Counted from the first letter of the stretch, positions 8,524-18,247 are shown. The stretch: DNA of 33,880 nt from Candidatus Kapaibacterium sp. (GCA_004292595.1 RDXM01000117.1:1-33880); one strand, 5' to 3'. Notes: generated from the letters alone by a model not told the origin. Translations and numbers: made by a program.

Positions 8524-10962
8524 CTACCGAAGCGGCGTACGCACATCCACCTGAACATAGCGATTGTAGAAACGTCCTTCTGGCAAGCGATTATCGCTCA
8601 AGTTCGTAACGCCAATACCTTTGACATCGGCACCCGCAAATCCAATAAGATTTGCCACGCTTTGCGCTCGCTGTCCCGATAAACTCAGATTTGTAGCGGG
8701 ATTGCCGCGCGAATCCGAATATCCGCGCACAACTACCGTCGCGCCTACTTTCAAGGTTTGCTTGATTTGCTGAATAATACGCAACGCATCAGAATTGCCC
8801 GAAAGCGGAGCATTTGTGCCGTAGGCAAACGAAAAAAGCGTGTAGGAATCAACGCGCTCATCGGGAACTTTATTGCGTAATTTATCTTCCACCGACACAA
8901 GCTGCACAGGAATTTCCGTGCGAATATCGACAATATTTGTATCCCCGCGAAGGCTGATATTTACTGGGTTTCGGGAAACTGGTTGATGTTTCGGATTCGT
9001 TACATCCCACTCTGCAAGAACCTCTCCAGCCGCATCGGGACTGGTGTTTGGAGGACGGAAAAGTTCTTGTGTTTTTTCTGTCCACCCATCGTCATTGACA
9101 AGTTGTGTGGCGAGAAGCGTGTATTTATCAGGTGTTCCAGCATTTGGAACAGTGTAGCGAATGCGCAATTTGGGTGGCTCGACGGCACGAATTCGATACT
9201 CAAAGCGCAACTCTTCCAAAACTTCGGGAGAATTGCTGCATTGTATTTCTACGCGGCGTTGTTCCTCGCTTTCCAAGATTTCATCGCCATTGATTGCGCT
9301 TGGTGTCCGCGACAGACCAACCTTCGTGAGAATGCGCTCTGGCGATATTCCCCAGATAGAAAGCAAGTACGCCCGCACTACTTCTGCACGCGATTTTGCC
9401 AATTCTTTATCGTTCTTTTCTTGCAACGCATCGGCAAATCCAGTGAGCGTAAGAACGGCGTTTGAATGAGTATTCATGCGCTGTCCAATGATATTTAATA
9501 CTTGGTAGTAGATGGGCAAAATTTCCAAGTCCGCTAAATCTTCCAAGTAAAACTGTCCGCGCTGGTCTTTCTCCAAACGCTGATACCGCGCATCTAATTG
9601 GGAAGAATTTGGTCCAAAAAAGATATTATTCAGCACATAGCGTGAGCGCGACGCGAGCGTCTCTACAACCTGAATTGGCGCGGCTTCCCGACCATTTGCG
9701 GAATCGCGCAGAAAATTTTCTGTGATTGCAGAATTGCTGCGCTGCCCCGTAATGCTCACAAATACTGGCTTTGCGGGAACAGGCACAGAAACCTGATTTG
9801 ATGAGCTTTCCACCGTTTTCTTTTCTGGAACAATGTTCTCCACTTTGGGGAGAGTTTGCGCAGGAGGAGGAGGATTGACATTGCTCGCAAGCCTTGTAGA
9901 ATCAGGCGTTGCGGGAATAATTTCCTGTTTTTTTGCTGGAAGAGTTTCCGTGCTGGCTTCAGGCGAAGCAGGCGCGAGACGCAAGGAAAATCCACCTTTC
10001 AAGGCAATCATTGTCCAAAACCCCTGATTTTGTCCGCCATTTGCGGCTCTTGCTCTTAAAAACTCTGGCGCAATGAGGCTTCCAAGCGGCAGATGGGCAA
10101 ATATTTCTGGTGCAATCAAAAGTGCAGAATTGCCAAGCGTTGCAAGAGGAATCTCGTAGCCCGCACCAATACTTGCTGTTGGCAAAAAGCCCGCAATGCC
10201 GTTGATACTGCCTTTTGCCTCATTGTATGGAAAAGTAGCCCAATTTACATTTGGCAAAGGAGGCAAAATAAATTGTTCGTATTGTTCAAAGGCACTGGCA
10301 AGCGCAATTTTTCCACCAACTCCCGCTTGCAGAAACAAGGCAGGAAGCGGTCGGAAGACGAAATATGGTTCAATATCCAACCATAAAAAAGAGGTTTGCA
10401 AATAGTATCCGACAACGCCCGGTATTGGGCGTACTCCCCCACCAAAAACAAGTGAATCTTGTTGGAAGAAAGAAGCGGAAAGCCCCGTTATTCCTAGTCT
10501 CGCGGCAATACTTGCTTGCGGAAAAATTGGTATTTCGCCGAACACACTTGCGGAAAAACCCAAACGTGGCGTAATCACATAATTTTGTGAGCAACAGGAA
10601 ATACGCGAGGCATCTAGCAGCGCGAGTGCGCGAAACTGTGCGCTGTGCAAGCCCCAGAGCGCGTGACCGCTTATGCCGAAGCGCATTCCTTCTTTCAAGG
10701 ACGTTTCAGAACGCAAGGAATCAAGCGGCTTCTGGGCGAATACTCCTTGAAAAATGTACAAACTGAACATCCACGCAAAAATCCCCAAACGGAGGACAGA
10801 ATACCATTTCTTAGATTCGATACAATGAAACCTCAGTGGCACAAACATTCCTGTCTGTGTTTTGCACTTGAACATAGCACCAATACTCACAGACAAGAAT
10901 GTCTGTGCCACTGCTGAGAGCAGAACGCGCATTAAGCGTAGCAAAGCAGAAAGATATCTCAT
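8524..10962 (-). CDS. OmpA-family outer-membrane barrel protein with two OmpA domains (paralogue 2)
   Basis: This 812-residue paralogue of the 1524-3686 product has a hydrophobic signal segment (about 53-77, ending VFAQ), a barrel-like region (about 92-330) with vicinal Cys123-Cys124 at the position of the pair in paralogue 1, a Pro/Ser-rich linker (330-410), a first OmpA-like domain (442-575, Asp511 and Arg525 present) and a second at the C terminus (about 705-808) with a good peptidoglycan-binding pattern, GYSDSRGNPATNLSLSGQRA (Asp750, Arg765). It probably anchors the outer membrane to the cell wall. The ATG at 10962 overlaps the upstream stop as ATGA and has GGAGG upstream. The next in-frame ATGs (10932, 10875, 10848) lie before or inside the 78-bp repeat, and no ATG stands between the repeat and the signal peptide, so the repeat supplies coding sequence. 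Confidence 0.85.
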   Translation of the reverse strand: MRYLSALLRLMRVLLSAVAQTFLSVSIGAMFKCKTQTGMFVPLRFHCIESKKWYSVLRLGIFAWMFSLYIFQGVFAQKPLDSLRSETSLKEGMRFGISGHALWGLHSAQFRALALLDASRISCCSQNYVITPRLGFSASVFGEIPIFPQASIAARLGITGLSASFFQQDSLVFGGGVRPIPGVVGYYLQTSFLWLDIEPYFVFRPLPALFLQAGVGGKIALASAFEQYEQFILPPLPNVNWATFPYNEAKGSINGIAGFLPTASIGAGYEIPLATLGNSALLIAPEIFAHLPLGSLIAPEFLRARAANGGQNQGFWTMIALKGGFSLRLAPASPEASTETLPAKKQEIIPATPDSTRLASNVNPPPPAQTLPKVENIVPEKKTVESSSNQVSVPVPAKPVFVSITGQRSNSAITENFLRDSANGREAAPIQVVETLASRSRYVLNNIFFGPNSSQLDARYQRLEKDQRGQFYLEDLADLEILPIYYQVLNIIGQRMNTHSNAVLTLTGFADALQEKNDKELAKSRAEVVRAYLLSIWGISPERILTKVGLSRTPSAINGDEILESEEQRRVEIQCSNSPEVLEELRFEYRIRAVEPPKLRIRYTVPNAGTPDKYTLLATQLVNDDGWTEKTQELFRPPNTSPDAAGEVLAEWDVTNPKHQPVSRNPVNISLRGDTNIVDIRTEIPVQLVSVEDKLRNKVPDERVDSYTLFSFAYGTNAPLSGNSDALRIIQQIKQTLKVGATVVVRGYSDSRGNPATNLSLSGQRAQSVANLIGFAGADVKGIGVTNLSDNRLPEGRFYNRYVQVDVRTPLR
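10835..10912. repeat. 78-bp palindromic repeat, copy B
   Basis: Arms lie at 10835-10859 and 10888-10912 (23 of 25 positions pair) around a 28-base loop that differs from copy A except near its right end. One further C-G pair extends the stem outward. As in copy A, the - strand is open in the OmpA frame (78 = 26 codons), so both copies encode a peptide of the form AVAQTFLSVSI...FVPL. The copy occupies nearly the same place relative to its OmpA gene as copy A does. Confidence 0.85.
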
Positions 10963-10974
10963 TTTACCACCTCC
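10959..10974 (-). promoter_or_regulatory. ATGA overlap with strong ribosome-binding site, giant protein 2 to OmpA 2
   Basis: On the - strand GGAGGTGG (10974-10967) lies four bases before the ATG at 10962, and that ATG overlaps the TGA of the giant gene. The SD-like run is also coding for the last residues of the upstream protein. It supports coupled translation starting upstream of the repeat. Confidence 0.6.
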
Positions 10975-13900
10975 ACGCGGTAAGGAATACGTTCAAAAGG
11001 AGTGCGCAAGACAAGGAAATACGAGCCTGTTGGGAGTTCCGTGCAAGGAAAATCCACACGATACTCGCCAAGCGCGTAATTATGTTGGAATGTAGTCGCA
11101 ATGCGCTTTCCAAGCGAATTTATGAGGTCAATTTCTATCGGCATTTCTTTTCGGACAACCACGCTAAAACTCACCGTTCCCGAAAGCGGGTTCTCCGAAT
11201 GCAGGAATAATGCGGCTTTGGAGTTCTGCGCTCCGTGCAGTGCCGTTGTGAGTGATGTTCCTAGCCGCACAGAATCTGGACACGTGTTTACGCGCATTCT
11301 GAGGCTGTCTGGCGGCGAAAAAGTGTGCATATTCGGCACGACACCATCGTTTTCATCGCGCCAAATCGGGTCGGCGGCAAGAAAGAACACGGAGCTATCA
11401 AGCGCGGTATTTCGTGATGTTCCAAAATTGCGCAAACTCGCTGTCGCCAACACAGGAATTTCCGCCAAGACCGCATCACGAGCGGCATTCAGAGGACGTT
11501 CAATATCAATGCTGATTAACGCATCTTGCCGTTCTCGCCCGCCTCCGCGCCTGACGGGTTGCGGGAAAACCCGCACTGCCTCTGCTTCACGCCCTTTCGC
11601 GGGTGTGCCTGTGCGCAAGGTTGGAGAAATGACGGACAGCGAAGAATTGTGAACGCCAATGTGTAGTTGCACACGGCGCAAACGCGGCTGTATTACTTGT
11701 GCGGCGGCATTTATTTCTCGCAAACGCACTTGTAGCAAAAGCGGCTCGCCGACGAGAAACTGTCCATTGACGGAGCTAGTGTTGATGCCGCTTGGTGAAT
11801 TTGCTCGCACAAGACGCAGTTCAAAACTGGCTTCGGGGCAAGAAAACATCGGCATTGGCGGCGATTGACAGATAATTCCGCTTCCTCGCAAAGGAATGCT
11901 CCACTCGTACAGGCGTGTTGGCTCTTGCACACTCAGTACTGCTCGACCCGCATAATTTCTTGCTTCTTGAGGAATAAAACTGAGCGACAACGGATATTGC
12001 GCAAGGTACTCAATGCTGCTTGGAAGCGGCGCAAATCCCAAAATATCACGCGGACGAGCAGAAATGCGGAATGCAGCCGTATCGCCTAGAATGGTCAAAT
12101 TTTGAAGGAGAATACTGTCTCTCGGAACACCTAGCATCCCCACACGCTGCCGCTCGCGTTCCAGTGCTGTTTCGCCAAAATCCAAGCCCGAAAGCTGCGC
12201 GACCGCAGGAGGAATTTGTGCAAAGGTATGAAAGAATGCGGCTTCTTGCCAGTCGCTCACAACAAGCGTGTCCTGCGAAGCGGCATCCAACTTTACCGAG
12301 CGCACCGACCAGTGATAGCTCATGTTCGACGTGAGCATCAGCACGGCACTTGTCGCCGATTCAGCATTTTTGCGGCTTGCGAGAAGTTGCGCAATTTGAT
12401 TATTCCACAGCCATTCGTAGCGGTCAGCATTGGCGACGTTTTGCCATTGTAAGCGAGCTATCGTGCCGCTTACAAAGCCTGTATTTGTCGGGCTTGGAAG
12501 ATTTGCACTGGCAAAAGAAAGATTGTTTGGCTGAAGAATTTCGGGCGGCGGCAAAACATTTAGCACAGCCCGAACACTGATATTTCCTTGCGTTGCGGGA
12601 AATTGCGTTACGAGCTGCAAACGAGACTCAACGCGCTCTTCAAGGCTTGAGCGCGACGACAGTTGTTGAATTGCGGGACGAACCTGCAAGGTCAGCGTTG
12701 TTGATTGACCTGCTGCAAGCCGCATGGGGGCTGCGTTTGCAAGCGCGAAAACCCCTTGTTTGTCGAATTGTACACCGCGAATTTCTTCCTCGACCGTGCC
12801 TGTATTGCGCACCGTTACTTGTTCTGTCGGAAAACTACGACGTTGGCGAACATACGCTGCTGTTGAAAAAAGAATCTCGTTTTTAGCAAATTCAAACCGA
12901 GCTTGACCACCTTCGCCCTTGAAATCAAGACGCGCTGAGGCTGCTCCAACAAGCTGAACACTTCCCTCTTCCACGCCAAATTGCTGCGGAGAATACGAGA
13001 CAACAAGCATTTGTACGGCGTTTGCGTCAAGTGTGAAGGTGGAAGGTTCGACGCGAAAGGCTGAGTTTACTGCGCTTGTCTGGGAAGTATTTTGCACAAC
13101 ATTCACTACAAAAGAAAGCGGCGAAGGATTTACAACTCGCACCATTGCTTGCGTTGTCGAGCCAACGCGGACGCGGCGAAAATCAATGCTGTTTGACGAA
13201 GAAATTTCTAAGGCAAGCACGTTCAAACTACCGCGCAGAGGAATTTCTCGCAGAAAAATACGTTGCCTACCGCTCAGAACACGCACCGTTCCTTGTGTTG
13301 CTGTGAGATTTATAGGAAAATCTGCTTGTGGAAAAAACCGCACCGCTACGCGGGTTGGGAGAATTTGATTTGTGCTAGTCATTGGCAAAATCCGCAATGA
13401 ATCCGACGACCACACTCCACTATTCAAGGCAAGCTGAAAGCCGCGCGAAACCTGAAGAAGAACGCCGTTTGGCGCATTCGTCGCAGAAAGGACAAACTCT
13501 TGCACATCGGAAGGAAACGTGCGATATGCCCGAAACTCTTGCAACGACGCGGTTTCCATGCCAAGCACTGGCGGCGTTTCGGGGCGCTCCACGACGCGCA
13601 GTGCAAAGGAGGCTCGTTCATTCGTCATGCGATTGCGAATCTCAATTTGCCGTGTACCCAGCGTGTTTACAAGGCGCAGAGGTATTGCAAGGCTAATGCG
13701 TGTGCCAGTATTGCTCGTTGGTGTGAGTTCTTCCGTGTTCACCGAAACCGCACAGTTACTGAAGTTCAGCCCATTCAGCGTGATTACTTCGGGTTCATTC
13801 ACAAAAAGCGAATCTGGTTGCACGGAAAGCAGTACTGGTGCGGTGCGAGAGACATCCAAAACGCGGAAAAGTGTATTTGCTTGTTGGCTCGGAATGCTCC

Positions 13901-16253
13901 CGACGGCAGGATTGATAAGGCTAAAAATGATGTCGCCAATATTTGCAAAAAAACTGCTCTGCAAAGTACATCGCACTTCGACTGCCGATACAATACGCAC
14001 CATCTCTGGCGCGACGGGCAGTCCGCCAAATTCTATCTGCATATTTTGTGCAAAGTTTCTTCCACGAACAATGACCTCACGCATCGGTGAGCCAACGATG
14101 GCACTATCGCTACTGAGGCTTGTAATCACGGGCGCAGAGGCAGTTCTTGGCGGCAGAGCAGTCGTGAAAAAACTGTTATCCGCCGTGCCGAGCGCGAGCG
14201 CGGTATCGGTGTCGGCAAGCGTCAAAACATTGCGAATGGTGCTTGGTGAAATGCGACTCCACGTGCGCCCGTTGTCGCTGGAACGATAGATTCCAAGCGA
14301 TGTTGCGGCGTAAAATGTGCCTTGCCGTTCCAGAAAAGCATTCACTGTGCCAAGGTCGTTTGAATTCGGCTGCAAAAGCCACGTCGCGCCATTATTGCTG
14401 GAACGGTAGATTCCTTGCGGTGTTGCGGCGAGAAGCGTTTCAGATTCCCATGCCGCTCCGAGTGCGGAAATTGCGAGCTGCGATGTCCAACGTGGCGCAG
14501 GAACTAAGCTCCAACGGTCGCCATTGTTGATGCTTTCTGCCAAGCCAGAATTTGTTCCTGCGAAAAGGCGTTGCCCAAAGGCAAGAATGCTATTCACACT
14601 TGCAGTAAAATCAGTTTGAACGCGCATCCACGTTGCGCCGTCGTTACTGGAGCGGATAACTACCCCATCTTTCGCACCAGCATAGAAGCGTCCGCTCCCA
14701 GAAGCCGCTTGCGTACTTGCTTGCACGGCAAAACTCGTTATTTCTGTGCCTGAGGTTTCTCCATCGGCGGCTTTCCACGCAAGATTTGGTGAGCTTTGCG
14801 AAGGAATTGGCGTGGTAAAAATTCCTGTTTGCGTTGTGAGAACAAAACGATTTTTTCCTGAGAAAATGCGCGGCGGCACAACGGCTGTTTGATTAGGATT
14901 GATGCGGCTGAGAGGCAAATTTACACCGAGATTTTGAAGACTTTGATTATCCGCAACAAAATGTGCTTGCGCCGACGAAAGCGATGCACGGAAAACGCCT
15001 TCCCGCGCCTGCACGGCAGCAAGCGTGTTCCCTTCCGAAGCGAGTGAAAATGAAGACGCGGCAATGCTTGAAAGACCAGTATTTATCGGCTGCCAGAGGT
15101 TTCCAGTGTTTTGATTTCCCCCAGTTTGATTTCCTCCATTCTCGGCGAAGCGAAAAACTCCTTGTCCACTCAGTAACAAAAGCTGCGTTGCGGCAGAATT
15201 TGCCGACGACGAAAACTCTGCAAACTGTATCACTTCGTCGTTTGCAGTGATGCCGTCCACGTCCACGCGCACCCAGGAGGAATCCTTTGTTTGTTCATTC
15301 GGTTTCCATTCCATGAGTCCCATGTTTGTTGCGGCAAAGAGACGATTTTGCCAGCGTTTGAAGGCATTTGCTGTTTGCGTTCCGCGATTCATTTCCAAGC
15401 CTTTGTTAATGGCTGTCCAACTCAACCCCGCATCATTGCTGGTGTAGATACCGTGATTGGTGGAAAGATACAACACATCTTCCTGAGAGGCATAGAACGC
15501 CAGCACCGTAACGGTCTGGCTGGGCGCGGAAAAGCTGACTTGCTGCCAGTTCGAGCCGTTATTGGTCGAGCGGAAAAGTCCGAGTCCGTTTGAACCGCCA
15601 AAGAGTGCTTTATTACTGGGGTTTCGGGGAGATTGATAGGAAACAATCGAATTGATAGAATTGCGCGATTGCTGAATCTGCGCCCACGACACGCCGGCAT
15701 CAATGCTGCGATAAAACAAGGTCGGAACACCAGTACCAATGCCCGTTCTGGCAAGTAAGGTATCTTGTCCCGATTCGACGATATGCGTAAACCCTTGCGC
15801 AACGCCCGTCGGCACAGTCCACGTGCGACCACTACTCACCGAGCGGAGAAGTTTTCCATTTCCCGCGCTTGCGTTGTACATCAGTAGTAGTGCGGGCTGC
15901 GTGGAATGTGCAATGGGAAAAAGCGTTTGGATATTGGTAGAATCGGGAACGCCTGTAAGGCGCACCCAGACTGAATCTTGAGGCGAACGCTGGAACATTC
16001 CGCTTTTTGTGCGCACGTCTTGATTGCTCGACACTATACCTACAAACAGCGTACTTCCTGAGCGCACGAGTGTTTTGGGAATGCCAGAAAAAGGACCGTT
16101 TGCGGGAAAAAATTGCGCCAGTTCAGAGAACTGTTGAGCGCGAAGATGAAGCGAAAACAAGGTGAATGAAGAGATAAGAAATAGTGCTGCAATGATGCTT
16201 GTGGGCATTTTTTTGAATGCCCAATGCAGCCTCAATCCCCTAGAATTGTGCAT
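10959..16253 (-). CDS. Giant secreted propeller/IPT/Ig-module protein with a T9SS sorting domain (2)
   Basis: This 1764-residue protein shares the plan of the product at 3683-7966. It has a signal peptide (either from the ATG at 16253 or, with a shorter n-region, from the ATG at 16208), ending LHLRAQ, and at least eight Asp-box-like (S/T)xxxGxxW blades spread over the first 690 residues. It then has two IPT/TIG-like domains (about 705-890, VIVRGRNF and ITLNGLNF), choice-of-anchor-like modules (SIDFRRVRVGS...), a fibronectin III-like domain (MSYHWSVRSV), another anchor-like module, a pre-terminal module with VLAEIP shared with giant protein 1, and a T9SS-like C terminus (NPLSGTVSFSV...NSLGKRI...LPTGSYFLVL). 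Surface display by T9SS is inferred; binding or adhesion is a guess. It is the first gene of the cassette operon, after a 224-base gap that contains the terminator of the preceding gene. Confidence 0.84.
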   Translation of the reverse strand: MHNSRGLRLHWAFKKMPTSIIAALFLISSFTLFSLHLRAQQFSELAQFFPANGPFSGIPKTLVRSGSTLFVGIVSSNQDVRTKSGMFQRSPQDSVWVRLTGVPDSTNIQTLFPIAHSTQPALLLMYNASAGNGKLLRSVSSGRTWTVPTGVAQGFTHIVESGQDTLLARTGIGTGVPTLFYRSIDAGVSWAQIQQSRNSINSIVSYQSPRNPSNKALFGGSNGLGLFRSTNNGSNWQQVSFSAPSQTVTVLAFYASQEDVLYLSTNHGIYTSNDAGLSWTAINKGLEMNRGTQTANAFKRWQNRLFAATNMGLMEWKPNEQTKDSSWVRVDVDGITANDEVIQFAEFSSSANSAATQLLLLSGQGVFRFAENGGNQTGGNQNTGNLWQPINTGLSSIAASSFSLASEGNTLAAVQAREGVFRASLSSAQAHFVADNQSLQNLGVNLPLSRINPNQTAVVPPRIFSGKNRFVLTTQTGIFTTPIPSQSSPNLAWKAADGETSGTEITSFAVQASTQAASGSGRFYAGAKDGVVIRSSNDGATWMRVQTDFTASVNSILAFGQRLFAGTNSGLAESINNGDRWSLVPAPRWTSQLAISALGAAWESETLLAATPQGIYRSSNNGATWLLQPNSNDLGTVNAFLERQGTFYAATSLGIYRSSDNGRTWSRISPSTIRNVLTLADTDTALALGTADNSFFTTALPPRTASAPVITSLSSDSAIVGSPMREVIVRGRNFAQNMQIEFGGLPVAPEMVRIVSAVEVRCTLQSSFFANIGDIIFSLINPAVGSIPSQQANTLFRVLDVSRTAPVLLSVQPDSLFVNEPEVITLNGLNFSNCAVSVNTEELTPTSNTGTRISLAIPLRLVNTLGTRQIEIRNRMTNERASFALRVVERPETPPVLGMETASLQEFRAYRTFPSDVQEFVLSATNAPNGVLLQVSRGFQLALNSGVWSSDSLRILPMTSTNQILPTRVAVRFFPQADFPINLTATQGTVRVLSGRQRIFLREIPLRGSLNVLALEISSSNSIDFRRVRVGSTTQAMVRVVNPSPLSFVVNVVQNTSQTSAVNSAFRVEPSTFTLDANAVQMLVVSYSPQQFGVEEGSVQLVGAASARLDFKGEGGQARFEFAKNEILFSTAAYVRQRRSFPTEQVTVRNTGTVEEEIRGVQFDKQGVFALANAAPMRLAAGQSTTLTLQVRPAIQQLSSRSSLEERVESRLQLVTQFPATQGNISVRAVLNVLPPPEILQPNNLSFASANLPSPTNTGFVSGTIARLQWQNVANADRYEWLWNNQIAQLLASRKNAESATSAVLMLTSNMSYHWSVRSVKLDAASQDTLVVSDWQEAAFFHTFAQIPPAVAQLSGLDFGETALERERQRVGMLGVPRDSILLQNLTILGDTAAFRISARPRDILGFAPLPSSIEYLAQYPLSLSFIPQEARNYAGRAVLSVQEPTRLYEWSIPLRGSGIICQSPPMPMFSCPEASFELRLVRANSPSGINTSSVNGQFLVGEPLLLQVRLREINAAAQVIQPRLRRVQLHIGVHNSSLSVISPTLRTGTPAKGREAEAVRVFPQPVRRGGGRERQDALISIDIERPLNAARDAVLAEIPVLATASLRNFGTSRNTALDSSVFFLAADPIWRDENDGVVPNMHTFSPPDSLRMRVNTCPDSVRLGTSLTTALHGAQNSKAALFLHSENPLSGTVSFSVVVRKEMPIEIDLINSLGKRIATTFQHNYALGEYRVDFPCTELPTGSYFLVLRTPFERIPYRVEVVK
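16202..16223. other. Perfect 8-bp hairpin over the internal ATG of giant gene 2
   Basis: TGGGCATT and AATGCCCA are exact inverted copies separated by six bases. On the - strand transcript the downstream arm contains the alternative start codon at 16208. If translation used that ATG the hairpin could mask it; if it starts at 16253 the hairpin is simply inside the signal-peptide coding region. It may be chance. Confidence 0.4.
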
Positions 16254-16406
16254 AGATTACCCCGCAAAGTTAAACAGAGAAATAATGTGAACGAAGCCAG
16301 ACTGTACACCAAATGGAAAAATAATGCTTGCAATCAGCTTGCCTTGAGAGGCTAATTTGCACAAAACTTTGTGAATTCGCAAGTATTTGTCGTCGAATTT
16401 TTCGGT

Positions 16407-16424
16407 AAAAAAAATGCCCGTAGA
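16407..16424 (-). terminator. Intrinsic terminator of the glycan-tailoring operon (T-tract and 3' stem arm)
   Basis: ATGCCCGTAGA at 16414-16424 pairs perfectly with 16432-16442 (11 bp, 7-base loop). On the - strand the stem is followed by a run of eight T (complement of the A run at 16407-16414). It lies 36 bases beyond the stop of the membrane protein gene at 16478, so it terminates transcription arriving from that gene and separates it from the giant-protein operon. Confidence 0.85.
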
Positions 16425-16477
16425 GCTTGATTCTACGGGCATTGTGGTCGTTTTTCTTTTTGTTCATCGGTGAAACT

Positions 16478-18247
16478 TTAGGCAGATTTTCGCTTCAATA
16501 GAGTTTTCATGCCGTTGCGGACGCGCTCGGTTGCTGGAAGTGGCGCGGCATTTATCATGGTTGTTCGGGAGAATTGCAGGATAGAATCTAGTTGCGGTGC
16601 GCCGTGCGTGATATGTGTGAGCGAGGATTTGCCCGTAAATTGGTCGTATTCATACCACCATAATTTATCGTTAATTGGTCGTTTCATAATGCCCGTAAGG
16701 TTGCCAACCAGCACAGAATCTTGGTTTGGAGAAATTGCACAGAAAAAGCGCGTCGAATCATTCGCGGGAGCTTCTTTGTTGATATTCACGACCTGTCCCA
16801 TTTCTACACGTCCATTTGTCTTCATGCGCAGTCCACCGCCAAAATCAAAACGATAGGCAAAGACCACTTCGTTGTTGAAATTCTTGTTTGCATAGACAGG
16901 CACATTTCCAATGATATATGCCGAATCTATGCGCTCTCCACGCTTTTCTGCTGCGTATAATTTTGTGGTGCAATCATTCAACACTTGTTCTTGAATTGAG
17001 CGATTTGCCACATAATTTCCCGCTTGAATCTGGAACGACCAATACACGCACACAAGTAAAAACCCGCCCAACATCGCACCAATCCTTGCAAAACGAACAA
17101 TCGCACCAGCAAGCAACACCGAAAGCATAAACCACGTAGAGCCAAGAAAGCGGTTTTCAATGCCTTCGACGCGCATATTTATTCCAGAAAGTACAGAAAG
17201 GACGGAACAAAAAATAAGCGTTAGTGCAATCATACTATAAAACAGCGATGTATTGGTCAAAACGCCGACAATCTTTTTTCGCACAATCTCGCTCGTTTGC
17301 GCTTGAGCAAATGTTCGCAGACACAGCACAAATACTAGCACGGCAGCAATCAACATCCAAAATTCAACACGAATAAAAAGGCTTCTTCCTTCGTGCAAAA
17401 GCGAGGAAAACAGCATCAAAGGCGTATCAACACACACGGAAAAAAGCCATCGCGCGAAAGAGCGCAACATATCCCCCAGTGGTCGTGCGGACAGGCGCGA
17501 CAAGGTAATCCCGTACAAAGGAACAATGAGCTTCTGAAAAACTGAAATCGAAGCAATCACCGCAACAATAGGAAGTCCAAACGTGAGAAGGTCGCCGCGA
17601 AGCGTGTTCCAAAGCTGTTTTGGAGACGTTTGATTTTGTCCGTTCTGATTTTTATGTATTGCATTGTGCAATAGCGGCAATAATGCTGTCAAAAGAAGCA
17701 ATGGTGCGATAACTTCGTAAATAAGCAAGGCACAAATCAAAAGAGCGTAGCTGAGAACAAAAAAGAGCTTTTGCCCTGAACGCAAGTATTTATGCAACAA
17801 AGCCAGTGATAATGCCCATAAAAAGAGGTTTGATGAGCCAATAATCATAGTGACTGGCTCAAATATCGTGCTGGAAGCAATCGTCGGAACGGCAGCCAAA
17901 GCCACGAACCACCATGAAACGTGTTCCCCACAATACTCCGCCACAATGCGGCGGAAAAGTAGCACCGAAGCCAGCCATAGTGCGGTATTGAGCAGAATAT
18001 AACCAACAGGATTATCGCCAAATATCGCGGGAGTCAGTGCGAAAAAGAAGGACGCGAGCGGGCGCATACCGCTTCCGCCCTCAACATTCCAGTAGCGAAA
18101 TGTTTTCCAAAAACTTCCTTGAAAAAACGCGGTGCTGCGAATTTGCCAATCATCTATCATAAAACTGCCGCCGCCCCAAATGTAGGGCAAATACGCAAAT
18201 GCTATGAGCAATCCAACAGCAAGAATGAGATATGTGCGAGTTTTCAT
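16478..18247 (-). CDS. Polytopic membrane protein, probable GT-C-type glycosyltransferase
   Basis: The 589-residue protein has about ten or more membrane segments in its first 420 residues and a soluble C-terminal tail. After the first segment comes an acidic pair in MIDDWQ (Asp32-Asp33), then GMRPL (60-64). An acidic motif in the first extracytoplasmic loop is the hallmark of GT-C enzymes of the PMT/ArnT type, which use lipid-phosphate sugars outside the membrane. The next genes upstream (a GtrB/DPM1-like synthase and two methyltransferases) fit: one makes a polyprenyl-phosphate sugar and this one could transfer it. I cannot assign a named family from motifs alone. It is the last gene before the terminator at 16407-16424. 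Confidence 0.6.
   Translation of the reverse strand: MKTRTYLILAVGLLIAFAYLPYIWGGGSFMIDDWQIRSTAFFQGSFWKTFRYWNVEGGSGMRPLASFFFALTPAIFGDNPVGYILLNTALWLASVLLFRRIVAEYCGEHVSWWFVALAAVPTIASSTIFEPVTMIIGSSNLFLWALSLALLHKYLRSGQKLFFVLSYALLICALLIYEVIAPLLLLTALLPLLHNAIHKNQNGQNQTSPKQLWNTLRGDLLTFGLPIVAVIASISVFQKLIVPLYGITLSRLSARPLGDMLRSFARWLFSVCVDTPLMLFSSLLHEGRSLFIRVEFWMLIAAVLVFVLCLRTFAQAQTSEIVRKKIVGVLTNTSLFYSMIALTLIFCSVLSVLSGINMRVEGIENRFLGSTWFMLSVLLAGAIVRFARIGAMLGGFLLVCVYWSFQIQAGNYVANRSIQEQVLNDCTTKLYAAEKRGERIDSAYIIGNVPVYANKNFNNEVVFAYRFDFGGGLRMKTNGRVEMGQVVNINKEAPANDSTRFFCAISPNQDSVLVGNLTGIMKRPINDKLWWYEYDQFTGKSSLTHITHGAPQLDSILQFSRTTMINAAPLPATERVRNGMKTLLKRKSA

Noticed and set aside
16257-16442. Possible 61-residue small protein upstream of giant gene 2
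   Set aside because: Its start lies inside the terminator stem, it has no ribosome-binding site, and its sequence looks like translated AT-rich leader DNA.
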